Assembly: GCF_018131075.1 (NCBI RefSeq) | Contig: NZ_JAFCLS010000004.1 | Coordinates: 186,001 to 250,000, forward strand | Reading direction: 5' to 3' | Source: Bradyrhizobium sp. JYMT SZCCT0428 | GTDB taxonomy: Bacteria > Pseudomonadota > Alphaproteobacteria > Rhizobiales > Xanthobacteraceae | DNA length: 64,000 nucleotides | Shown: positions 47,262 through 56,618 of the stretch, one piece after another | Layout of the letters: each line of letters starts with the position of its first letter | How positions within the stretch are numbered: the stretch's first letter is position 1 | Translations under genes and position numbers: made by a program | Notes under the pieces: generated by a model | Seen by the model: only the letters and a program-made list of their open reading frames with translations | Told to the model about the DNA's origin: nothing | The model's database searches: none

Positions 47262-47282
47262 TCGATAAAATAAATTTATCGA
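47262..47282. promoter_or_regulatory. Perfect palindrome before lysR-type gene, candidate operator
   Basis: TCGATAAA-ATAAA-TTTATCGA has 8-bp perfect arms and ends 18 bp before the LysR start. It probably binds LysR itself (autoregulation) or overlaps the promoter. The gap is much richer in A+T than the rest of the window. Confidence 0.5.
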
Positions 47283-47300
47283 CATGCGGGCAGAGGGTGC

Positions 47301-48218
47301 ATGGTTGATTTCAAGGCAATTGAGACCTTCATGTGGGTGGTGACGCTCGGCAGTTTCCGCGGTGCTGCGCACAAGCTCAACACCACCCAGCCCGCCATCT
47401 CGCAGCGGATCGCCCAGCTCGAACGCGAGGTGGGCGTGAGATTGCTCCAGCGCGAGCGCCGAATGGTGATGCCGACACCGAGCGGCCGGCAATTACTGGT
47501 CTATGCCGAGAAACTGATCGGGCTGCGCTCGGAAATGCTCGCCGTGGTCGGCGACCACTCGGCGATGCGCGGCGTGCTGCGGCTCGGCGTCGCCGAGACC
47601 ATCGTCCACACCTTCCTGACGCAGCTGATCAAGAGCGTCAATCACACCTATCCCAACCTCTCGCTCGAGATCGAAGTCGACATCACCTCGAATTTGCGCA
47701 ACCGGCTGTTGGCGCAGGAGATCGAACTGGCGTTCCTGCTCGGACCGGTGACGGGGCCGACCATCAGCAACCGGGTGCTGTGCGACTATTCGGTCGGATT
47801 CCTTGCCAGTCCCGCGCTCGGGCTCGGCAAGGAACGGCTGTCGGTGCATGACCTCGCCAAATTTCCCATCATCACCTTTCCGCGCAAGACGCCGCCTTAC
47901 GAAATCGTCCGCTCGCTGTTCAACCGGCCCGACCTGCCGCCGATGCGCCTGCACGCCAGCGCCTCGCTGGGTACGGTCAAGCATATGGCGATCGAAGGCC
48001 TTGGCATTGCGGTGATTCCGACGGCGATCGTCGAAAGCGAAATCGCGGATGGAAGGCTGCAATTGCTGTCGACCAACCTGCAGATGCCGCTGTTGACGTT
48101 TTCGGCGAGCTGGCTGGCTTCTCCGGACACCATCGCGGTCGAGCGGGTGGCTGAACTGGCGGCCTCGCTCGCGCAGGGCGGCGTCGTTGTTGACGCGCCG
48201 CTGCAGGCGCGTCATTGA
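47301..48218 (+). CDS. LysR-family transcriptional regulator
   Basis: The 305-residue regulator has the N-terminal winged HTH (FMWVVTLGSFRGAAHKLNTTQPAISQRIAQLEREVGVRLLQRE, split between residues 9 and 55) and a periplasmic-binding-type effector domain with IVHTFLTQLIKSVNHTYPNLSLEIEVD. It diverges from DUF1445 and precedes the M20 amidohydrolase by 40 bp. It probably controls DUF1445 plus livKHMGF, and possibly the downstream hydrolase. Confidence 0.93.
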   Translation: MVDFKAIETFMWVVTLGSFRGAAHKLNTTQPAISQRIAQLEREVGVRLLQRERRMVMPTPSGRQLLVYAEKLIGLRSEMLAVVGDHSAMRGVLRLGVAETIVHTFLTQLIKSVNHTYPNLSLEIEVDITSNLRNRLLAQEIELAFLLGPVTGPTISNRVLCDYSVGFLASPALGLGKERLSVHDLAKFPIITFPRKTPPYEIVRSLFNRPDLPPMRLHASASLGTVKHMAIEGLGIAVIPTAIVESEIADGRLQLLSTNLQMPLLTFSASWLASPDTIAVERVAELAASLAQGGVVVDAPLQARH

Positions 48219-48258
48219 AGCGGATCGGGTGAGCATCAATCAAGACCGGAATGGCTGA

Positions 48259-49509
48259 ATGACCAAGATCGCATCCAACCTGCAAATCGATTCCGCCCGG
48301 CTGTGGGACACCATTCACGAAACCGCCAAATTCGGCGCAACGCCGAAAGGCGGCGTGAGGCGGCTGACGCTCGGACCTGAGGACAAGCAGGTCCGCGACT
48401 GGTTCCGGAAAGCCTGCGAAGCCGCCGGCCTCGAGTGTCACGTCGATGCGCTCGGCTCGATGTTCGGCCTGCGCAAGGGGCGCGACATGTCGAAGGCGCC
48501 GATCGGGGTCGGTTCCCACCTCGACACCCAGCCAACCGGCGGCAAGTTCGACGGCATACTCGGCACGCTCGCCGCGCTTGAAGTGGTTCGCACCCTCAAC
48601 GATGCCGGTATCGAGACCGAGACACCGATCTGCATCTGCAACTGGACCAATGAGGAAGGCTCGCGTTTTGCGCCGGCGATGATGGCGTCGGCCGCCTATG
48701 TCGGTGATTTCACCACCGACGACATTCTGTCGCGGAAGGATGCCGAAGGCGTCACGGTGGCGGAGGCGCTGGACAGCATCGGCTATCGCGGCGAGAGCCC
48801 GGTCGGCCGGCAGAAATTCTCCAGCTTCGTCGAACTGCATATCGAGCAAGGCCCGATCCTCGAAGCGGAGAACAAGACCATCGGCGTGGTCGATTCCGGC
48901 CAGGGCGTGCTGTGGTACGACGGCAAGATCACCGGGTTCGAAAGCCATGCCGGCTCGACGCCGATGCCGCTGCGGCGCGACGCACTGGCGACGCTTTCGG
49001 AAATCGTGCTGGCGATGGAAGCTACCGCCAGGAAGCACGGCCCGAAGGCGGTCGGTACCATCGGCGAGGCTGTGATCGCCAACCCCTCGCGCAACGTCAT
49101 TCCCGGCGAGATCGCCTTTACGATGGATTGCCGCAGCGCGGACGCCGCGATCATGGACGCGCTGGACAGGGATTTGCGCACGGCGATTGCGGAGATCGCG
49201 GTCCGGCGCAAGGTCGACGTCAAGCTCGATCTGGTCTGGCGCAAGCCGCCGACCCATTTCGATCCGAAACTCGTCGACGCCGTCGAGAACGCCGCCACGG
49301 CACTCGGCTATTCGCATCGTCGCATCACCTCCGGCGCTGGCCACGACGCCTGCAACCTCAACACGGTAATGCCGGCGGCGATGGTGTTCGTGCCCTGCAA
49401 GGACGGTATCAGCCACAACGAACTGGAAGACGCCACGCAGGCCGATTGCACGGCCGGCGCCAACGTCCTGATGCATACCGTGCTGGCGCTTGCCGGCGTC
49501 GCGTCATAA
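48259..49509 (+). CDS. M20-family Zn amidohydrolase (hydantoinase/carbamoylase type)
   Basis: The 416-residue enzyme of the N-carbamoyl-L-amino-acid hydrolase/allantoate amidohydrolase family has metal ligands in GSHLDTQPTGGKFDGILG (His87, Asp98), NWTNEEGSRF (Glu132/133), ELHIEQGPILE and SGAGHDACNLN. It cleaves C-N bonds of ureido- or carbamoyl-acids; the exact substrate is not readable. It follows the LysR gene and precedes a 2-hydroxyacid dehydrogenase. Confidence 0.9.
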   Translation: MTKIASNLQIDSARLWDTIHETAKFGATPKGGVRRLTLGPEDKQVRDWFRKACEAAGLECHVDALGSMFGLRKGRDMSKAPIGVGSHLDTQPTGGKFDGILGTLAALEVVRTLNDAGIETETPICICNWTNEEGSRFAPAMMASAAYVGDFTTDDILSRKDAEGVTVAEALDSIGYRGESPVGRQKFSSFVELHIEQGPILEAENKTIGVVDSGQGVLWYDGKITGFESHAGSTPMPLRRDALATLSEIVLAMEATARKHGPKAVGTIGEAVIANPSRNVIPGEIAFTMDCRSADAAIMDALDRDLRTAIAEIAVRRKVDVKLDLVWRKPPTHFDPKLVDAVENAATALGYSHRRITSGAGHDACNLNTVMPAAMVFVPCKDGISHNELEDATQADCTAGANVLMHTVLALAGVAS

Positions 49510-49534
49510 AATAATCAAAACCGGAGGGACTGCC

Positions 49535-50449
49535 GTGCGCGGTGTTTTTGTCGATGCCAATGAATCGCTGGCCGTGATCTTCGAGCGGCTGCAAAAACCC
49601 GGTGATCCCGAGGTCCGCATCAACAGGGATCCCGACATCACCTCGGATCAGTATCCGGCCCTGCTCGACGGTGCTGAAATCGCCGTCGTCGATCACACCG
49701 CGCTGCCGACCGAGATTGCGAAGAAGTGCACCGGCCTGAAGCACGTGGTGTTCCTCGGCACCGGCGCGCGCAGCTACATGAATCCGGAAGAGCTTAGCCA
49801 GCTCGGCATCGAAGTGCACCTGATCAAGGGCTATGGCGATACGGCGGTGGCCGAATGCGCCATCGCGCTGATGTGGGAAGGCGCGCGCGGCCTCGCCAGC
49901 ATGGATCGCGGGATCCGCGCCGGCAACTGGCTGCGCGATGACGCCATGCAACTGACCGGCAAGACGCTGGGACTGATCGGCTACGGCGGCATCGCCGCCG
50001 AAGTCGCGCGCATCGCGCTCGGCAGCGGCATGCGCGTGATCGCCTGGAACCGGTCGCCCAAGAAGCATCCGAAGGTCGAGTTCGTCGAACTCGATGAGCT
50101 CCTGACCGAGAGCGACGTCATCTCGATCCACCTGCTGCTCAACGACGAGACGCGCGGGATGGTTTCGCGTGCCTGTATCGAGGCGATGAAGCTCGGCGTC
50201 ATCCTCGTCAACACCGCGCGCGGCGCCATCGTCGATGAGGAAGCGATGATCGAAGCCCTGAAATCAGGCCAGATCCGCCATGCCGGCCTCGACGTCTTCA
50301 ACATCGAGCCGCTGCCGGCGGATCATCCCTTGACCAAGCTGCCCAACGTCACGTTGTCGGCGCATTCCGCGTTCCGCACGCCGGAGGCGAGCGAGAATCT
50401 GATCCGGGCGGCGCTGGAGCACTGCCGGCGGATCGCGAAGGGGAAGTAG
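49535..50449 (+). CDS. D-isomer-specific 2-hydroxyacid dehydrogenase
   Basis: The 304-residue NAD-dependent enzyme has the Rossmann motif LIGYGGIAAEVARIA, the catalytic Arg in VNTARGAIVDEEA, Glu in GLDVFNIEPL and the His in LSAHSAFRTPEA. Substrates of this group include glyoxylate, hydroxypyruvate and other 2-oxoacids. The GTG start at 49535 has a GGAGGG site six bases upstream; an in-frame ATG at 49490 overlaps the preceding gene and has none. Confidence 0.9.
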   Translation: MRGVFVDANESLAVIFERLQKPGDPEVRINRDPDITSDQYPALLDGAEIAVVDHTALPTEIAKKCTGLKHVVFLGTGARSYMNPEELSQLGIEVHLIKGYGDTAVAECAIALMWEGARGLASMDRGIRAGNWLRDDAMQLTGKTLGLIGYGGIAAEVARIALGSGMRVIAWNRSPKKHPKVEFVELDELLTESDVISIHLLLNDETRGMVSRACIEAMKLGVILVNTARGAIVDEEAMIEALKSGQIRHAGLDVFNIEPLPADHPLTKLPNVTLSAHSAFRTPEASENLIRAALEHCRRIAKGK

Positions 50450-50455
50450 GTATCT

Positions 50456-50578
50456 CGTCGTCCCGGCGAACGCCGGGACCCATACCGCGTTGTGCTATCG
50501 GCTGAAGCAAGGTGGCGGACACCTGCCACAAAGACAACGGTCGCGGCGTATGGGTCCCGGCTCAAGGCCGGGACGACG
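50456..50578. repeat. Palindromic intergenic repeat, family H copy 2
   Basis: Arms CGTCGTCCCGGCGAACGCCG-GGACCCATAC and GTATGGGTCCCGGCTCAAGG-CCGGGACGACG pair; the second half of the arm is GGCTCAAGGCC in place of the first's GGCGAACGCC. It separates converging genes. Confidence 0.8.
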
Positions 50579-50600
50579 ATCGAGTTCGTAATCTCGCGCC

Positions 50601-51674
50601 CTACTCCACCATATCCGCGACCGCCTTGCCGCAAGCGGTCGTGTCGGCGTTGCCGCCGAGGTCGCGGGTGCGCAGCGTGCGTTCGCCGAGCGTGCGCTCG
50701 ATGGCGCCGACGATCGATTGCGCCGCTTCCTTCTCGCCGAGATGCTCCAGCATCATCGCGCCCGACCAGATCATGCCGATCGGATTGGCGATGCCCTGCC
50801 CGGCAATGTCGGGCGCCGAGCCGTGCACCGGCTCGAACACCGACGGGAAATTTCCTTCCGGATTGATATTGCCCGACGGCGCGATGCCGATCGTGCCGGT
50901 GCAGGCCGGGCCGAGATCGGAGAGGATGTCGCCGAACAGATTGGAGCCGACCACGACGTCGAACCAGTCCGGATGCAGCACGAAATTCGCGGTGAGAATA
51001 TCGATGTGGTACTTGTCCCACTCCACCTTCGGATAGTTCTTCGCCATCGCCTCCACGCGCTCGTCCCAATAGGGCATCGTGATCGAGATGCCGTTGGATT
51101 TGGTCGCCGAGGTCAGGTGCTGCTTCGGGCGTGACGCCGCAAGATCGAATGCGAATTTGAGAATGCGATCGACGCCGACGCGCGTCATCACGGTCTGCTG
51201 GGTGACGAATTCACGATCGGTATCGGGGAACATGCGCCCGCCGACGGAAGAATATTCGCCCTCGGTATTTTCGCGCACCACCCAGAAATCGATATCGCCG
51301 GGCTTGCGGTTCGCGAGCGGCGACGGCACGCCGGGCATCAGGCGCACCGGGCGCAAATTGACGTACTGGTCGAACTCCCGGCGGAATTTGATCAGCGAGC
51401 CCCACAACGAAATGTGATCGGGGATTTTTGCAGGCCAGCCGACCGCGCCGAAATAGATCGCGTCGTGCTTGCCGATCCGGGCCTTCCAGTCCTCCGGCAT
51501 CATCTCGCCGTGCTTTTCGTAATAGTCCCAGGAGGCGAAGTCGAAATGGTCGAAATGCACGGCCACGCCGTGCTTTTTCGCGGCCGCCTCAAGAACGCGC
51601 AGGCCCTCCGGCACCACTTCCTTGCCGATGCCGTCGCCGGGAATGACCGCGATCCGATAGGTTTTTTTGCTCAT
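50601..51674 (-). CDS. Tartrate/D-malate dehydrogenase (isopropylmalate DH family)
   Basis: The 357-residue NAD- and metal-dependent beta-decarboxylating dehydrogenase has RIAVIPGDGIGKEVVPEGL, the Tyr/Lys and Asp motifs VVRENTEGEYSSVGGRM and VVGSNLFGDILSDLG, and the substrate-arginine region KFRREFDQYVNLRPVR. The extra FPDTDREFVTQQTVMTR segment fits TtuC/DmlA-type tartrate or D-malate dehydrogenases better than LeuB. ATG 51674 is the family start. It lies divergent to an SDR gene. Confidence 0.88.
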   Translation of the reverse strand: MSKKTYRIAVIPGDGIGKEVVPEGLRVLEAAAKKHGVAVHFDHFDFASWDYYEKHGEMMPEDWKARIGKHDAIYFGAVGWPAKIPDHISLWGSLIKFRREFDQYVNLRPVRLMPGVPSPLANRKPGDIDFWVVRENTEGEYSSVGGRMFPDTDREFVTQQTVMTRVGVDRILKFAFDLAASRPKQHLTSATKSNGISITMPYWDERVEAMAKNYPKVEWDKYHIDILTANFVLHPDWFDVVVGSNLFGDILSDLGPACTGTIGIAPSGNINPEGNFPSVFEPVHGSAPDIAGQGIANPIGMIWSGAMMLEHLGEKEAAQSIVGAIERTLGERTLRTRDLGGNADTTACGKAVADMVE

Positions 51675-51863
51675 CCTTGAAATCCTTGGGTGGCTTGCTC
51701 TTTGGGTCGTGCGCCATGCCCCAGACACGGCCTGTTGATGGCCTTGCAATGGACCAAACGGCGCGCGGGTGCAACGCTGCAGTGCAATGTTGACCGCTGA
51801 TGGGCCGACCGCCTACCAATTTCGTCGACCACTCCCCCGATACCTCATGAAGCGAGAATTCCC

Positions 51864-52640
51864 ATGGATCTGCATTTGCGCGGCAAGCGCGTCCTGATCA
51901 CCGGCGCCTCCAAGGGCATTGGCGCCGCCGCGGCCGAAGCTTTCGCCGAGGAAGGCTGCGACATCAGGCTGGCAGCCCGCAACGGCGAACAATTGAAGGC
52001 GCTGGCCGATCGCCTGCGTTCGGCCCACCAGATCGATGCCTCGGTGCATGTCGTCGATCTGCGCAACCCGGCCGACATCGAGAAACTGGTGAAAGATACG
52101 ACGGATATCGATATCCTCGTCAACAATGCGGGCGATATCCCGGGCGGCTCGATCGACAAGATCGACGAGGCCACATGGCGTCACGCCTGGGAACTGAAAG
52201 TGTTCGGCTACATCAACCTGACCCGCGCGGTCTACGCGCAGATGAAGGCGCGCGGCCACGGCGTCATCGTCAACGACATCGGTGCGGCCGGTGAAAAATT
52301 CGACGCCAATTACATCTGCGGCAGCGCCGGCAATGCCGCGCTGATGGCGTTCACGCGTGCATTAGGCGGCAAGAGCCTCGCCGACAACATCCGCGTGGTC
52401 GGCATCAATCCCGGCCCCGTCGGCACCGACCGCCACGTCACGCTGCTGAAGACCCGCGCGAAAAACCAGTTCGGCGATGAGAACCGCTACAAGGAATTCC
52501 AGAAGGGCCTGCCGCTCGGCCGCCCTGCGCATGCGCGCGAGATCGGCGACCTGATGGCGTTTTTGGCCTCGGACCGTTCGGGGTACACGTCGGGCGTGAT
52601 TTATACGGTGGATGGCGGGATCAGTGCGGGGTGGGGTTAG
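51864..52640 (+). CDS. SDR-family protein with non-canonical active site
   Basis: The 258-residue protein has the Rossmann motif TGASKGIG (13-20) and VNNAG (86-90) of short-chain dehydrogenases. The catalytic Tyr150 is present in DANYICGSAGN, but the Lys expected four residues later is Ser154 and the expected Ser 13 residues before is Asn137. The C-terminal region (SGVIYTVDGG) is normal. It may still bind NAD(P)H but use a different mechanism. It lies 190 bp from the divergent tartrate dehydrogenase. Confidence 0.85.
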   Translation: MDLHLRGKRVLITGASKGIGAAAAEAFAEEGCDIRLAARNGEQLKALADRLRSAHQIDASVHVVDLRNPADIEKLVKDTTDIDILVNNAGDIPGGSIDKIDEATWRHAWELKVFGYINLTRAVYAQMKARGHGVIVNDIGAAGEKFDANYICGSAGNAALMAFTRALGGKSLADNIRVVGINPGPVGTDRHVTLLKTRAKNQFGDENRYKEFQKGLPLGRPAHAREIGDLMAFLASDRSGYTSGVIYTVDGGISAGWG

Positions 52641-52657
52641 GTCTCCCCTGCACAACC

Positions 52658-52770
52658 GTCATTGCGAGGAGCGAAGCGATATGGGATTCGTCATTCCGGG
52701 ATGGTCCGAAGGACCAGACCCGGAATCTCGAGATTCCGGGTTCGATGCTACGCATGGCCCCGGAATGACG
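52658..52770. repeat. Composite intergenic repeat (family E half + family D)
   Basis: The first 23 bp match the outer arm of family E (CGTCATTGCGAGGAGCGAAG). The rest, from CGTCATTCCGGGATGG to CCCCGGAATGACG with the inner pair CCCGGAATCTCGAGATTCCGGG, matches family D at 8041-8146. One element appears inserted beside the remains of the other. Confidence 0.65.
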
Positions 52771-52777
52771 ATCCAAC

Positions 52778-53629
52778 TTAACCCGCCGTCCGTTCAAACA
52801 ACTGCCGGATCAGCGTCGTGATCCTTCCCGTCGGCGACATCATCTCGTGCATGATCGAAAAATGGTCGGCGCCGGGAATTTCCTCATAGGTCACCGGCAA
52901 GCCGTATCTGGCGCGGTGGGCGGCGAAGTCGGCGGTTTGCTTGCGCAGCAGCGGCAGCTCGGCGCTGCCGGCTACCAGCGACAGCGGCTTGAGCGGACCG
53001 CCGGCCATCATCATCGGCGAGTTGCGGTGCGACGTCGCCTCATCGGCCTTCAGTTTCTCGTTGAGATAGCTGTGCCTGATCGGCTCGAGGTCAAAGATGC
53101 CTGATATCGCCATCCCGCCCCTCACTTTGGGATGCGACAACGCCATCGAGGTGAGATGGCCACCGGCGGACCAGCCGGATACCACGATGTCGTCACCGGC
53201 CGCACCGAGCGCCGGCAACTGTCCGGTGAGATAATCGACGCCGGAATGGATTTCGGCGACGATCTCGTCGAGCGTCGCATCCGGCGCCAGCGTGTAGCCG
53301 ATCAGCGCCACATTGATGCCGTGCGCCATCGGGCCTCCGGCGAACACCGTAAAGGCCTCCTTGGCACGGGTTTGCCAATAGCCGCCGTGGATGAACAGCA
53401 GCGTCGGCGCCTTGTCGGCGGCTTTCAGGAAGTCGATCCGGTTGCGCTCGCGCGGGGCATAGCGGAGGTCGAGTTGGTCGGGGAAGCGCTTGCGCAGGTC
53501 GGCGGAGCGCTGCTCCCAGCCCGCGACCAGCTCGATGGCCCCGGGCACGGCGACGACATTGTTGAAGCCGAGATCGCGCTCTTGCTGGTTCATCGCGCGC
53601 CAGTCCAGCGCAGAAAACAATGCCGGCAT
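52778..53629 (-). CDS. Alpha/beta-hydrolase (kynurenine-formamidase/HSL-like)
   Basis: The 283-residue hydrolase has the oxyanion motif HGGYW at 81-85 and the nucleophile GWSAGG with Ser154, then DHFSIM near the C-terminus with the likely catalytic His. HGGYW is typical of arylformamidase-like members of the hormone-sensitive-lipase group. The next gene, divergent, is an amidase. Arylformamidase activity is a guess from the motif. Confidence 0.85.
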   Translation of the reverse strand: MPALFSALDWRAMNQQERDLGFNNVVAVPGAIELVAGWEQRSADLRKRFPDQLDLRYAPRERNRIDFLKAADKAPTLLFIHGGYWQTRAKEAFTVFAGGPMAHGINVALIGYTLAPDATLDEIVAEIHSGVDYLTGQLPALGAAGDDIVVSGWSAGGHLTSMALSHPKVRGGMAISGIFDLEPIRHSYLNEKLKADEATSHRNSPMMMAGGPLKPLSLVAGSAELPLLRKQTADFAAHRARYGLPVTYEEIPGADHFSIMHEMMSPTGRITTLIRQLFERTAG

Positions 53630-53726
53630 TCCAAATCTCCAGTGCAGCCACGACGTAGGCGCGTTTCCACTTTGCCAAGAAATGTTCTACAGCACCATTC
53701 ACGACCACGAAACCGCGGAGAACAAA

Positions 53727-55148
53727 GTGGCTGATCAGGGGCTGGTGCGAGAGACGGCGTGTGCCATCGTTGGCAAATTGAGAGCGGGTGAAGTCACGCC
53801 ACTCGATCTGCTCGACGTGCTGGAAAAGCGCATCGCCGAAGTCGACGGCCCCGTCAACGCACTGCCGACGCTGTGCTTCGACCGCGCCCGAGACCGTGCC
53901 AAAGCGCTGATGAAAAAGCCGGTCGGCGAGCGCGGCCTGCTCGCAGGTCTGCCGATCCCGATCAAGGATCTGACTGCGGTCGAAGGCGTGCTGACCACGC
54001 AGGGCTCGCCGATCTACAAGGATAGCATCCCGGCGAAATCGGACATTCTGGTCGAGCATCTCGAAAACAACGGCGGCGTGATCTACGCCAAGTCAAACAC
54101 GCCGGAATTCGGCGCCGGCGCCAACACCTTCAACGAAGTGTTCGGCGCGACGCGCAATCCCTGGGACACGTCCCGCTCCGCCGCCGGCTCCTCGGGCGGT
54201 GCGGCGGTGGCGCTCGCGACCGGCACGGCCTGGCTCGCGCACGGCTCCGACATGGGCGGCAGCTTACGCAATCCTGCGAGCTTCTGCGGCATCGTCGGGC
54301 TGCGGCCGAGCATCGGCCGCGTCGCGCACACGCTCGCCGCCGCGATCGACCGCAACCTCGGCGTCCAGGGCCCGATGGCGCGCAATGTCGAGGACGTCGC
54401 CTTGCTGCTCGACGCGATGAGCGGCGAACACCCCGGCGATCCCCTGTCGCTGCCGGTGCTGCCGAATTCGTTCCTGTCCGCCGTTCGCGCCGGCAACAAG
54501 CCGAAGCGCATCGCCTATTCGCCCGATCTTGGTATCACGCCGGTTGATCCCGAAGTCGCTGCCATTACCCGCAAGGCAGCGCAGCGTTTCGCCGAGCTCG
54601 GGGTCATCGTCGAGGAAGCCCATCCGGACCTGCGCGAAGCCCATGAATGTTTCCACGTGCTGCGCGCGTTCGACTTCGCGCTGAGCAAGGCGCAGCTGCT
54701 GCGCACCAAGCGCGACCAGCTTAAGCCCGAAGTGATCTGGAACATCGAGGAAGGCCTCAAGCTGACCGTCGAGCAGCTCGAGCGCGCCGAAGCGCAGCGC
54801 GTCGCGATGACCGCACGCACGCTGGAATTCTTCGACAAATACGACCTGCTGCTGGCGCCCGCCACCATCGTGGCGCCGTTTCCGGTCGAGAACCGCTACG
54901 TCGCCGAATGCGACGGCAAGAAGTTCGACAATTATGTCGAGTGGCTCGGCATCGTCTACGCGATCACGCTGGTGTGTTGCCCCGCGTTGTCGCTGCCGTG
55001 CGGCTTTACGGCCTCGGGCCTGCCGGTCGGACTGCAGATGGTGGCCAAGCCACGCGGCGAGGCGCAGCTCCTGGCCGGCGCCAGGCTGCTGGAAGACATT
55101 CTGGGTGTGCGCGGCACCACGCCGATCGAACCGCGCGCGCCGAAGTAA
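53727..55148 (+). CDS. Amidase-signature family amidase
   Basis: The ~473-residue enzyme has the Ser-cisSer-Lys triad: Lys80 in PIPIKDLTA, Ser155 in SAAGSSGGAA and Ser179 in DMGGSLRNPAS (numbered from the GTG), with spacings of 75 and 24 as in the family. It hydrolyses amides to acid plus ammonia. The GTG at 53727 has GGAG six bases upstream; an in-frame ATG at 53682 has no such site but would give 15 more residues. It precedes the transporter pseudogene by 148 bp. Confidence 0.88.
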   Translation: MADQGLVRETACAIVGKLRAGEVTPLDLLDVLEKRIAEVDGPVNALPTLCFDRARDRAKALMKKPVGERGLLAGLPIPIKDLTAVEGVLTTQGSPIYKDSIPAKSDILVEHLENNGGVIYAKSNTPEFGAGANTFNEVFGATRNPWDTSRSAAGSSGGAAVALATGTAWLAHGSDMGGSLRNPASFCGIVGLRPSIGRVAHTLAAAIDRNLGVQGPMARNVEDVALLLDAMSGEHPGDPLSLPVLPNSFLSAVRAGNKPKRIAYSPDLGITPVDPEVAAITRKAAQRFAELGVIVEEAHPDLREAHECFHVLRAFDFALSKAQLLRTKRDQLKPEVIWNIEEGLKLTVEQLERAEAQRVAMTARTLEFFDKYDLLLAPATIVAPFPVENRYVAECDGKKFDNYVEWLGIVYAITLVCCPALSLPCGFTASGLPVGLQMVAKPRGEAQLLAGARLLEDILGVRGTTPIEPRAPK

Positions 55149-55296
55149 AGGTCCACTTACCGTGGCATCGCCCTACAAATGCCTTGCGCCGTACCGGGGG
55201 GAACCGTGCGCAGCCATCGGCAGTTACCGGTGCTGTTCGGAAGGACACGCTGAACCGGGATGACCGGGGTTACAGTTACGTACTTGGAGACCAAGC

Positions 55297-56618
55297 ATGA
55301 CAGATCAAGTCATCAAAGCCACTGGCGATCATCTCGACATCGCCGACGTCGAGCGGCGGATCAAGGCGATCTTCATCGGATCGATCGGCAACCTCGTCGA
55401 ATGGTATGATTTCTACGCCTACACCGCGTTTGCGCTGTACTTCGCGCCGGCGTTCTTCCCCAACAGCGATCCCGTGGTGCAGCAGCTCAACGCCGCCGTG
55501 CTGTTCGCCGCGACCTTCCTGATGCGGCCGCTCGGCGGCTGGCTGTTCGGCACCATCGCCGACCGCTACGGACGGCGGCTGTCGCTGACCCTGTCGGTGG
55601 TCTGCATGTGTTTTGGATCGCTGATCATCGCTGTGACGCCGACCTACGCCTCGATCGGCATGCTGGCACCCTGCATCCTCGCATTGGCGCGCATCATCGA
55701 AGGCCTCAGCCTTGGCGGCGAATACGGCGCCAGCGCCACTTATCTCAGCGAGGTCGCCGACCCCAAACACCGCGGATTCTATTCGAGCTCCAATACGTCA
55801 CGCTGATCGGCGGCCAGCTCACCGCGATCATCGTATTGTTGCTGCTGCAAAAGGTGTTCCTGACGCCGGAAGAACTGAGGGATTGGGGCTGGCGAATCCC
55901 CTTTGTGATCGGCGCCCTGCTCGCGATCTTCGCCGCCGTGATGCGGCGGGGCCTGCATGAGACCGAGGCGTTCGAGGAAGCCAAGAAGGTCAGCAAGCCT
56001 TCCGGCTCGATCACCGGCCTCTTGAAATACCCGCGCGAGCTGTTGCTGGTGGTCGGCCTCACCGCCGGCGGCACCGCGGCGTTCTACACCTTCACCACCT
56101 ACATGCAGACCTTCGTCAAGCTGTCGGTGGGACTCACCGAGGACCAGACCACGTTCGTGATTTTCGGCTCGCTGATCTTCGCGACGCTGCTGCAGCCGAT
56201 CTATGGCGCGTTGTCCGACCGCATCGGCCGCAAGCCGCTGCTGATCTTCTTCGGCGTCGTTGGCACGCTGGCGACGATCCCGATCCTGACTACGCTGAAA
56301 GAGACCAAGTCGCCCTTCACGGCGTTCCTGCTGATCTGCGCCGCCTGGATCTTCGTCGCCGGTTACACCTCGATCAACGCGATCGTGAAGGCCGAGCTGT
56401 TCCCGACCAATGTCCGTGCGCTCGGCGTTGGGCTACCCTATGCGATCACGGTGTCCGTCTTCGGCGGCACGGCGCCTGCGGTCGCGCTGTACTTCAAGAG
56501 CCTGGAACATGAGGACTGGTTCTACTACTATCTCAGTGGCATGATCTTTCTCTCGCTGATCATCTATGCGACGATGCGCGACACCAAACATGAATCGGCG
56601 ATGCATCGTCACGAATGA
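55297..56618 (+). pseudogene. Frameshifted MHS-family carboxylate transporter (KgtP/ProP type)
   Basis: Two frames together encode a ~440-residue major-facilitator protein of the metabolite:H+ symporter group. Frame 1 (55297-55806) gives NLVEWYDFYAY, RPLGGWLFGTIADRYGRR and RIIEGLSLGGEYG (helices 1-5) and then stops after GFYSSSNTSR. The other frame continues at once with QYVTLIGGQLTAIIV and runs to 56618 with helices 6-12. Restoring one T near 55790 (AGCTCC to AGCTTCC) gives YSSFQYVTLIGG. All sequence is otherwise intact, so it is a recent inactivation or a sequencing error. Confidence 0.9.

Noticed and set aside
47977..49476. 499-codon minus-strand frame antisense to the amidohydrolase
   Set aside because: Shadow of the M20 amidohydrolase and LysR genes; no motifs.
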